A stretch of DNA of 64,000 nt from NCBI RefSeq assembly GCF_000723885.1, contig NZ_CCDG010000061.1:1-64000 (forward strand), given 5' to 3'. The first letter of the stretch is position 1. Each line of letters opens with the position of its first letter. The notes under the pieces are model-generated. The model was not told the DNA's origin, ran no database searches, and was given only the letters and a program-made list of their open reading frames with translations. The translations under genes and the position numbers were made by a program. Origin of the DNA: Paenibacillus camerounensis (lineage in GTDB: Bacteria; Bacillota; Bacilli; Paenibacillales; Paenibacillaceae). Of the stretch, positions 8,443 through 15,681 are shown piece after piece.

Positions 8443-9986
8443 AGCGGCACCCCGCTGCCCGCTGCACCTGCTACGGCAACGGACCGGCTGCGGGCAGCGC
8501 GGTCATGCTCCTCAAGCAGGCGTGCACTGATCTTCGCCGACTCAAATATCGTCGGCAGCCCGCTGCCCGGATGCGTACCGCCCCCTACAAGCCAGATGCC
8601 GGACACCTCCTGGAACGTATTATGCGGCCGGAGGTACATCATCTGGCCGAGATTATGGGCCAGATTAAAGGTCGCACCGTTATATACACCCAGGCTGTCC
8701 CGCCAGTCCAGCGGCGAGAAGAACTTACTCTCCTCCACCCGTCCGGACAATCCGGCCAGCTGCGGAATGTGCTCCAGCCGCTCCATCATCTGCTCCCTGA
8801 CAGCCGGTCCCTCCTGCCGCCAGTCAATACCGGCCTGCAGATTGGGAACGGGCATCAGTACATACAGAGAGGATTTGCCGGCCGGAGCCAGGGTAGGGTC
8901 AATAACCGAAGGGTTGTGTATATAAATGGACGGGTCAGCCGACAGGACACCTTGCCGTGTTATTTCGTCTACGTTGCGGCGGTAGTCGCCCGAGAAATGA
9001 ACGGAATGGTGCCCGAGATCCACTGCACCGTCCACTCCGAGATACAGCATCGCGGTCGAGCACGAATAGCGCTTGCGGGCCATCTTGACCGGCGTATATT
9101 TTTTGAGCAGGCCCGGCTCGAACAGCTGGGTCACTGCCGTCCCGAAATCAGCACCGAGCACAACGTAATCCGCCTGCACCTTTTCCCCGTCCGCCAGCAG
9201 CAGGCCGGAGGCATGATGGTTTTTAACCATGATCCTCTTCACTGCACTTGAAGTATGAATACGGCCGCCGAGCTCCTTGATCACATCTGCCATAGCCTGC
9301 AGCACCTTATTAATGCCGCCGATAGGATGATACAGGCCATAGCGGTGCTCGAGGTAGGACAGAATCGTAAACGTTCCGGGACATTCCCAGGGCGACATTC
9401 CCAGGTATTTGGCCTGAAAGGTAAACGCGTAACGCAGCCGTTCATCGTCAAAATATTTCGACAGCCGGTTATATACCGTATCCGTTGCATGCAGCTTGGG
9501 CAGCGCGTGCAGCACATCCCTTTTTAAATAATCTGCAGGTGACTGAAAGGGGCGCTGGAGCAGGGGCATCACTCTGGAGAACTTCTCGTCCTCCTCAGCC
9601 ATAAACCGGCGGTAGCCGGCACCGTTGCCGGGGAACAGCCGCTCGATCTCCGCCGCCGTCTGCCCCTGATCCGTAGAAGGCCGGAATACGGTCTCCCCGA
9701 AGTGCAGGGAATACAGCGGGTCCAGCTCCTTCATCGAAACATAACTGTGCAGGGAGCGTCCCGCCATCGTGAACAGCTCCTCCAGCAGATGCGGCATCAT
9801 CAGAAAAGTAGCCCCGCGGTCAAAATGGTATTCACCCAGCCGCAGCTCTCCAGATCTTCCTCCGACCGTATCCTGCTTCTCATATACCTCAACCTCATAG
9901 CCCTTAGCAGCCAGGAGCATAGCAGCAGCAAGCCCTCCCGGACCTGCACCGACCACCGCAACCTTGGCGGCGCTTGTTCCAGCCAT
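8439..9986 (-). CDS. crtN: Dehydrosqualene desaturase, first gene of crt operon
   Basis: 515 residues. Dinucleotide-binding VVGAGPGGLAAAMLLA lies near the N terminus, DRGATFLMMP follows, and GGGTHPGSGLPT is at the C terminus. The central part (RYSCSTAMLYLGV, DPSIYIHNPS, LAPAGKSSLYVLMPVP) closely resembles staphylococcal CrtN, which introduces conjugated double bonds into dehydrosqualene. A GTG nine bases further upstream is possible, but the ATG at 9986 has GGGAG at 8 nt. It is preceded by an operator array and a -10 element, so its expression should respond to the CarH-like regulator. Confidence 0.87.
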   Translation of the reverse strand: MAGTSAAKVAVVGAGPGGLAAAMLLAAKGYEVEVYEKQDTVGGRSGELRLGEYHFDRGATFLMMPHLLEELFTMAGRSLHSYVSMKELDPLYSLHFGETVFRPSTDQGQTAAEIERLFPGNGAGYRRFMAEEDEKFSRVMPLLQRPFQSPADYLKRDVLHALPKLHATDTVYNRLSKYFDDERLRYAFTFQAKYLGMSPWECPGTFTILSYLEHRYGLYHPIGGINKVLQAMADVIKELGGRIHTSSAVKRIMVKNHHASGLLLADGEKVQADYVVLGADFGTAVTQLFEPGLLKKYTPVKMARKRYSCSTAMLYLGVDGAVDLGHHSVHFSGDYRRNVDEITRQGVLSADPSIYIHNPSVIDPTLAPAGKSSLYVLMPVPNLQAGIDWRQEGPAVREQMMERLEHIPQLAGLSGRVEESKFFSPLDWRDSLGVYNGATFNLAHNLGQMMYLRPHNTFQEVSGIWLVGGGTHPGSGLPTIFESAKISARLLEEHDRAARSRSVAVAGAAGSGVPL

Positions 9987-10046
9987 CCGTCCCACTCCCT
10001 ACTCCATGATTTTCATTACAGCGCACACAGGATTGCCTGCGCAAAC

Positions 10047-10087
10047 ATTATACAAAAACTATACATTTATGATACAAATATCATACA
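10047..10087 (-). promoter_or_regulatory. crt promoter with four 11-bp CarH operator repeats
   Basis: ATACA occurs on the plus strand at 10050, 10061, 10072 and 10083, exactly 11 bp apart (TGTAT on the transcribed minus strand). A perfect TATAAT -10 is at 10047-10052 on the minus strand, so the repeats cover the -10 and the weak -35 region. Thermus CarH is known to bind 11-bp direct repeats overlapping the promoter. Bound repressor would block crtN transcription. Confidence 0.75.
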
Positions 10088-10197
10088 TACTTTATCTACC
10101 CCTGTAAACAGCTACCCCTAACCGGGTTTACCGGAAAAAACAGGATAAACTTAAATAGGGCCCTGATTTCTCTTTCCCGGCATAAAAATCGGCACCA

Positions 10198-10241
10198 AAA
10201 AACCCTTCCGCTTCACCCGCAGGTGATTGAGAAGGGTTTTT
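10198..10241 (-). terminator. Terminator after carH
   Basis: AAAAACCCTTC at 10198-10208 pairs with GAAGGGTTTTT at 10231-10241, with an inner CACC/GGTG stem. A T run follows on either strand. It separates carH from the crt promoter. Confidence 0.85.
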
Positions 10242-10259
10242 GCAAGCTCTTTTTCAGCG

Positions 10260-11195
10260 CTAATTTCTTAGTCCGGTAAATGAAAAATCAAACCATTCCT
10301 GCCAGCGTCCGGGAGGACCCCATATCACTTCAGCAGCTTCGGGAACTGGCCCCCCCGCCTCTTCGTAGGCTTTGCCTCCCAGGATAAACCGCATATCCGC
10401 CCGTACCGCCTTCAAACGTGCAATCAGCGCTTCACAGTAGGGCCGCAGCTCCTTATCAGTAACCGACAGGCAGACCGCCCCGACCCGGCTTTGCGTTTCC
10501 AGCATGGCTATAATCCCGGCCTCCGGCGTATTGGCACCCAGATAGACTACCTCTACCCCGTTTTTGCGCAAAAAAAGCGAGAACAGCAGCAGGCCGACCT
10601 GATGATGCTCCCCTTCGGGACAAAAGGCCAGCACTTTCGGCAAATGGGCATACACCGGGAACAGATGAAAGAACTGATAAAAGCGGTTGGAGACCATATG
10701 CGTCATATAATGCTCCTGCGCCACTGTAGCTGTGCCTGCCTCCCAGGCATCGCCAACCCTGACCAATACCGGTACAAGCACCTGATGGAACATCGCCTCA
10801 TACCCGTACATGGAAAAGCCGAAATCAATCAGCGCATTGGCCCGCTCGCCCTGAAATTCGAGCAGCGCTGTATAGATCTGCTGCCTCATCTTCGCAAAGG
10901 CTTCCCCGGATGTCCCGTCGTTCCCTGCCGGGCCTTCTGCCGCCGGATTATCCTTACGGGCCTTCAGCAGCCGGACCGCATGTGAAATACTGATCCCCTG
11001 CTTCTCTGTCTGCTCCTTCAGCCAGCGCAGGTCTTCAATATTGTCCTGGGTGTACAGCCTGTAGCCGGATTCAGTCCGCTCAGGTGTAACTGCCTGATAC
11101 CTGTTCTCCCAGGCTCTCAATGTGACAGACGGTATGTCCAGCATTTCGACGACCTGTTTAATCGAGTACACCTTGCACCCCACTCTCTTTCCCAT
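10260..11195 (-). CDS. carH: CarH/LitR-type MerR regulator with B12 domain
   Basis: About 311 residues: N-terminal MerR winged helix (VYSIKQVVEMLDIPSVTLRA, then ENRYQAVTPERTESGYRLY), a helical bundle and a C-terminal cobalamin-binding domain. The light-sensing motif W-x9-EH is present (W, nine residues, EH), and ExHxxG supplies the lower cobalt ligand His. In CarH, adenosylcobalamin builds a DNA-binding tetramer in the dark and light dissolves it. The residue after the Trp is Glu, not the His that gives the bis-His photoadduct in Thermus CarH. The start is uncertain: ATG at 11195 lacks a good ribosome site, while GTG at 11183 or 11171 and ATG at 11207 are alternatives. It sits upstream of the crt operon and carries its own operator array. 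Confidence 0.88.
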   Translation of the reverse strand: MGKRVGCKVYSIKQVVEMLDIPSVTLRAWENRYQAVTPERTESGYRLYTQDNIEDLRWLKEQTEKQGISISHAVRLLKARKDNPAAEGPAGNDGTSGEAFAKMRQQIYTALLEFQGERANALIDFGFSMYGYEAMFHQVLVPVLVRVGDAWEAGTATVAQEHYMTHMVSNRFYQFFHLFPVYAHLPKVLAFCPEGEHHQVGLLLFSLFLRKNGVEVVYLGANTPEAGIIAMLETQSRVGAVCLSVTDKELRPYCEALIARLKAVRADMRFILGGKAYEEAGGPVPEAAEVIWGPPGRWQEWFDFSFTGLRN

Positions 11196-11218
11196 AACCT
11201 GGTACATAATATTTAATA

Positions 11219-11256
11219 ATTCAAACCTTATACAAAACATTTACACTCATTATACA
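11219..11256 (-). promoter_or_regulatory. carH autoregulatory operator array
   Basis: Four units in an exact 11-bp register: ATTCA (11219), ATACA (11230), TTACA (11241), ATACA (11252). Minus-strand TATAAG (11227-11232) and TATAAT (11249-11254) inside it are -10 candidates. The array has the same geometry as the crt array and shares TTATACAAAA with it, which supports autoregulation. Confidence 0.68.
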
Positions 11257-11440
11257 GTCGTACCCGTATTATGTCATCAGATTCGGCTAACAGCCGGAGC
11301 TGTGAGCGGGAGCGAATATTCCTGCCATGTTCCGGAAAAAAATATACGTTCAGGCTTTTTGGGTACAGCTGCTTCACTTGTCCTTCCAGGGCGGTAATAG
11401 GTAGTTACAATACCCCGAGCAGACTCAGGAGGATCCTTCC

Positions 11441-12967
11441 ATGACTTCAGGCAGACAACCCGGCACACCGGAACGGCTATATCAATTCAGTAATTCCATA
11501 AGCGGACCCTCCACTGCCTCCTCCAGGCCCAGATGGACGCTCCGCCGTAAATTATCCGTAGTGATCCTGCTGCTTATTGTATGGCTGGCCGGTGTCATGC
11601 TCTATCAGACGCACAAGTCTCTGCCGCCTGGCATTTCCTATGAAAGTCCCGTGTATAAGGTTACTGACGTTCAGTTCTGGCATGATCTTACTTATCAGGA
11701 CGGCAGTGCAGACGGGGGACGGGAGGAGCAGATTCTGCCGAGAATTCTGCAGATTATCGAGGAATCCAGACAGTTTCTCGTTATTGATCTGTTCCTGTTC
11801 AATGATTACACCCATAAAGACCAGCAGTTCCCCAAGGTCAGCCGGGAGCTTACCGATAAGCTCATTGCCCACAAAGCTGCATACCCGGCAATGGATATTG
11901 CGTTTATTACCGATGAGGTGAACACCAACTATGGCTCCGCAGCGAATCATCTGCTCGAGGAGATGAAAGCCGCCGGCATCCGGGTGGTAGTCACCGATGT
12001 GGATAAGCTCCGTGATTCTACACCTGCCTACTCCGCAGTATGGCGGACCTTCATCCAATGGTTCGGACAGTCCGGCAACGGCTGGATTCCCAACCTCATG
12101 GCCACGGGCGGGCCGGATATTACCGCCCGTTCCTACCTTAAACTGCTGAATGTCAAGGCCAATCACCGCAAGGTGGTGGTCAGCGAGAACAGTGCGCTCA
12201 TCTCCTCCGGCAATGTGCATGACCCAAGCGCTTATCACTCCAATATTGCGCTGGAGGTGCAGGGTCCGGTTATTGCCGATATTGTGCGCACTGAACAGGC
12301 GGCCGCCGATCTTTCCGGCGCCGGCCCGCTGCTGACACAGGCGCCGGCGCTTACACAGGCTGCAGAAGGTCCGCTGGGCATCCGTTATCTGACTGAAGGT
12401 AAGGTCAATAAATACACGCTGGAGGCTATCCGCAGCGCCGGGGCTGGCGATACCCTCTGGATGGGGATGTTCTATCTGGCCGATGATGCCGTTATCAGCG
12501 GGCTGCTTGAGGCAGCAGAGCGCGGTGCAGAGGTGCGGCTGCTCCTGGACCCGAATCAGAATGCCTTCGGCCGCGACAAAATCGGTATTCCCAACCGGCC
12601 GGTTGCGATGAACCTCAACCAGCGCTCCGGCGGAAAAATTGAAATCCGCTGGTATAACACCGGCAAGGAGCAGTATCATTCCAAGCTGCTGTTCATTGCC
12701 AAAGCCTCCGGCCCTTCTATCGTGCTGGGCGGCTCAACAAACTTCACAACCCGCAATCTGGATGATTATAATCTGGAGAATAATCTGTGGGTGAGCGTAC
12801 CTTCGGATCAGCCGCTGTATACGGACATATCCGGTTACTTCAACCGGCTGTGGAATAATGAGAGGGCTGATTACAGCCTGCCGCTGGAGGAATATCAGAG
12901 CGGGATGACCTGGCTGAAATACATCGTCTACCGGATGCAGACGCGATTGGGGTTTACTACCTTTTAA
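11441..12967 (+). CDS. Phospholipase D-like protein, membrane anchored
   Basis: 508 residues. A membrane segment lies at about 33-52 after a basic stretch, so the bulk is probably outside. Two PLD-type halves follow: NHRKVVVSENSALISSGN near residue 240 and YHSKLLFIAKAS near residue 409, each with the H-x-K core; the Asp of the full HKD motif is not obvious. PLD-superfamily enzymes cleave or exchange phosphodiester bonds. The ATG follows AGGAGG at 8 nt. It is convergent with cardiolipin synthase, a related fold. Substrate unknown. Confidence 0.75.
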   Translation: MTSGRQPGTPERLYQFSNSISGPSTASSRPRWTLRRKLSVVILLLIVWLAGVMLYQTHKSLPPGISYESPVYKVTDVQFWHDLTYQDGSADGGREEQILPRILQIIEESRQFLVIDLFLFNDYTHKDQQFPKVSRELTDKLIAHKAAYPAMDIAFITDEVNTNYGSAANHLLEEMKAAGIRVVVTDVDKLRDSTPAYSAVWRTFIQWFGQSGNGWIPNLMATGGPDITARSYLKLLNVKANHRKVVVSENSALISSGNVHDPSAYHSNIALEVQGPVIADIVRTEQAAADLSGAGPLLTQAPALTQAAEGPLGIRYLTEGKVNKYTLEAIRSAGAGDTLWMGMFYLADDAVISGLLEAAERGAEVRLLLDPNQNAFGRDKIGIPNRPVAMNLNQRSGGKIEIRWYNTGKEQYHSKLLFIAKASGPSIVLGGSTNFTTRNLDDYNLENNLWVSVPSDQPLYTDISGYFNRLWNNERADYSLPLEEYQSGMTWLKYIVYRMQTRLGFTTF

Positions 12968-12989
12968 GCAGGCCCATACAGAGCCAAAT

Positions 12990-13026
12990 AACCGCCGGGA
13001 AGCCTGAATCGCTTCTTCCGGCGGTT
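12990..13026. terminator. Bidirectional terminator
   Basis: AACCGCCGGGAAG pairs with CTTCTTCCGGCGGTT (one bulged base) between the convergent PLD-like and cardiolipin synthase genes. Confidence 0.75.
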
Positions 13027-13072
13027 GCTGTATTTGCTTAATAATCCGGTGCAAAAGAAGCCTGCACGGCAC

Positions 13073-14587
13073 TTAGAGCAGCGGTGACATCAGCCGGGCC
13101 GCTGATTCGAGCAGCCGCTCAAGCAGCCGCTTGTTCATGAAGGTCTCATGCACAATCTGGCGCGTTGACAGCAGATCACGCTCAAAATCAGCCACAATAC
13201 GGGCTACGCTCTCGGTCTGGAGCAGCAGTGCATTGACCTCGAAATTCAGATGGAAGCTGCGCATATCCATATTCGCCGTGCCGATCGTGGCAATCTCCCC
13301 GTCGATGATGAGCAGCTTGGAGTGAATGAAGCCCTTTTCATACTCATAAATCTTCACACCCGACTCCAGCATAGCCGGAAAATAGGAATGTGAGGCTAGG
13401 AACGGCAGCCATTTGTCCGGCTTGGCCGGGAACAGGAGGCGGACATCAAGCCCGGACATGGCGGCTACCCGCAGCGCAGTCAGAATGTCCTCATCCGGAA
13501 TAAAGTAGGGACTGGCGATCCACACTGATTTTTCCGCAGAAGTGATCATGGAGAAGAAGATATTCTTCAGTGCACGCCGCTCGTTGTCCGGTCCGCTGGC
13601 AATGATCTGCACAGCCCCGTCCCCGTTCGTAAACCGCAGCTGCGGCGAGAGGTAATCCTGCTCCAATATGGATTCCCCGGTTGTATGCATCCAGTCCTGC
13701 AGAAAAATGATCTGCATCGTCCGTACCGCCTCGCCCCGCAGCAGCATATGGGTATCGCGCCAGAAGCCGTACGTTTTGCTGCGGCTTAAGTATTCATCCC
13801 CGACATTAAGACCGCCCATAAAGCCTACATCCCCGTCGATAACGACGATTTTGCGGTGATTGCGGTAGTTGACCCGGCTGGAAAAGAATGAAGTGGAATT
13901 GCCGTATGCCGCCACTCTTACCCCTGCATCTGTTAACGCCTTCAGAAAGGCCTTGGAGAGCTGCATGCTGCCTACGGCATCGTACATGAATCTGACAGCC
14001 ACACCCGCACGGGCCTTCTCAATCAGAATCTGCTGAATCCGCGTGCCGATATGATCCGCACGGAAAATATAATACTCCATATGGATATGATGCTGCGCCT
14101 GCCGCAGCTCCAGCAGCAGCGTGCCGAACGTTTCTTCCCCGTTGGTCAGAATCCGCGTCTCCGAGCTGAAGGATACCGGCGTCCGGGCCAGCCTCTGTGA
14201 CAGCCCAAGCAGCTTTTGGCGGGCGGGATCAAAGATAGACCAGTCCTGGTATGTATGCAGGGCATCGTTCTCAATCCGCTCATAGGCCATCAGGTCGCGC
14301 TGCGCTTTTTTGTCATACTTGCGCCGTTTAAATACGTTCTGGCCGAACAGGAAATAAAAGACCAGCCCAAGCCCGGGAATCAGCGCCAGCAGCAGAATCC
14401 AGGCCATCGTTGTTGACGGATTGCGGTTCTCCATAAAGATCCCCAGGCCGATCGAAATCACGGTCAGCGTAGAGAAAATACTGATAATCGTACCGGCGGT
14501 ACTGCCAAAAATACCAAAGCCGAAATAATAAAATGCCAGCAAGGCAGCGATAATAACCAGTGCCTGCAACCCTCTTCTCATAGGCAA
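13073..14587 (-). CDS. cls: Cardiolipin synthase
   Basis: 504 residues, matching bacterial ClsA-type enzymes. Two N-terminal membrane segments (about 8-26 and 33-58) precede two complete HKD motifs: NHRKIVVIDGDVGFMGGLN near residue 243 and IHSKLLIIDGEIATIGTAN near residue 424. It joins two phosphatidylglycerol molecules to cardiolipin and glycerol at the membrane. It is transcribed alone, ending in a shared terminator with the upstream PLD-like gene. Family assignment is secure. Confidence 0.93.
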   Translation of the reverse strand: MPMRRGLQALVIIAALLAFYYFGFGIFGSTAGTIISIFSTLTVISIGLGIFMENRNPSTTMAWILLLALIPGLGLVFYFLFGQNVFKRRKYDKKAQRDLMAYERIENDALHTYQDWSIFDPARQKLLGLSQRLARTPVSFSSETRILTNGEETFGTLLLELRQAQHHIHMEYYIFRADHIGTRIQQILIEKARAGVAVRFMYDAVGSMQLSKAFLKALTDAGVRVAAYGNSTSFFSSRVNYRNHRKIVVIDGDVGFMGGLNVGDEYLSRSKTYGFWRDTHMLLRGEAVRTMQIIFLQDWMHTTGESILEQDYLSPQLRFTNGDGAVQIIASGPDNERRALKNIFFSMITSAEKSVWIASPYFIPDEDILTALRVAAMSGLDVRLLFPAKPDKWLPFLASHSYFPAMLESGVKIYEYEKGFIHSKLLIIDGEIATIGTANMDMRSFHLNFEVNALLLQTESVARIVADFERDLLSTRQIVHETFMNKRLLERLLESAARLMSPLL

Positions 14588-14683
14588 CCTACTCTCTTGT
14601 TCAACCTTACAAAGCTTGATTTCCCCATCTATATATTACCTGAATAATTGCGATTTGTAATGACCGGGAAACTATACTATAAT

Positions 14684-14727
14684 CTTTCTGACCTATGAGT
14701 CAAAAATAGAACCAATAAGTCAGAAAG
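14684..14727 (+). promoter_or_regulatory. Probable TetR operator of the RND operon
   Basis: A perfect 9-bp inverted repeat, CTTTCTGAC at 14684-14692 and GTCAGAAAG at 14719-14727, flanks a further GTCA (TGACctatgaGTCA). It lies just after TATACT/TATAAT candidate -10 sequences (14673-14683) and before the TetR gene, the usual place for autorepression. Confidence 0.6.
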
Positions 14728-14742
14728 GGGCTCATACTGCTT

Positions 14743-15678
14743 TTGGCTGATAAAAACACAAACAAACAGGAACTGATTATTAAGACCGCCATGCAGCTGT
14801 TCGCGGTAAAAGGCTCTTCCTCCACCTCCATGCAGGAAATCGCTGAGCTGTGCGGGATTTCCAAGGGCAGCCTCTACCTTGTATTTAAGTCTAAAGAGGA
14901 GCTGGAACGCAGCATCTATATGCATTGCTTCCGGATGATTCATGATCCGCTGCAGCGGGAAGAGCAGCAGAGCCGCAGCAGCCCGAGGGAGAAGCTGCGC
15001 AACCAGGTGGAAATTCTGCTCACTCATGTATACGAGCTGCGCGAGTTTTTGCAGCGGCAATTTCAGGAGGTTTCCGGAAGAAGCGGCGACGAGGTGCCGG
15101 AATGGATCCGCAAGGTTAATGCGCCGCTGCTGTTATGGTTCCAGAGCAAGCTGAATACCCTCTACGGTCCGGCAGTCCTGCCTTATACAGGCGATTTATT
15201 CCTGTTCGCGGACGGCATGATCCACGCCTATATCCGGCTGATCTTCGGCCAGGAATCGCAGGTAGCGATCTCCCGCATGGCTGATCACCTCGTCGATCTG
15301 CTCGACATCGTTGCAGCCGGCCTGTCTGGCGGCCGCCAGGAGCCGCTTATTACCGAATCCGTGCTGGAGAGCTGGATGAGCGGCCAGGAGGACAGCCGCC
15401 GCCGCAGCCCGCTTCAGCTTATTAAAGAGATGCGGGCCACGCTCAGCAGTTCTGCTCCTTCCGGTTCCCCTGGAGCAGACGACGGTCTGGAATCACTTGC
15501 TATTCTGGAAAGTGAATTTTTGATGCCGGAGCCGCGCAAAGCCATGATCCGGGGGATGATTGCCAATCTGCAGGCTTATCCTGCTGTCCACGGGGAGCTT
15601 GAAACATTGCAGAAGCTAGTTTCGCCTTACATTCCCAATCCATGCGGATTTCTACAAGAGAGAGGAGCAGATACGTAA
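14743..15678 (+). CDS. TetR family regulator of RND efflux
   Basis: 311 residues, longer than the usual 190-220 because of a C-terminal extension. The helix-turn-helix is at residues 10-50 (IIKTAMQLFAVKG, then STSMQEIAELCGISKGSLYL). The start is TTG, with AAAGGGG upstream at a rather long 12 nt. It lies 3 nt before the RND pump gene, which it most likely represses. The extension after about residue 200 has no domain that I recognise. Confidence 0.85.
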   Translation: MADKNTNKQELIIKTAMQLFAVKGSSSTSMQEIAELCGISKGSLYLVFKSKEELERSIYMHCFRMIHDPLQREEQQSRSSPREKLRNQVEILLTHVYELREFLQRQFQEVSGRSGDEVPEWIRKVNAPLLLWFQSKLNTLYGPAVLPYTGDLFLFADGMIHAYIRLIFGQESQVAISRMADHLVDLLDIVAAGLSGGRQEPLITESVLESWMSGQEDSRRRSPLQLIKEMRATLSSSAPSGSPGADDGLESLAILESEFLMPEPRKAMIRGMIANLQAYPAVHGELETLQKLVSPYIPNPCGFLQERGADT

Positions 15679-15681
15679 CTT

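Noticed and set aside
7648..8925. Long plus-strand open frame across two desaturase genes
   Set aside because: It crosses the overlap of two clear genes on the other strand and matches no protein pattern.
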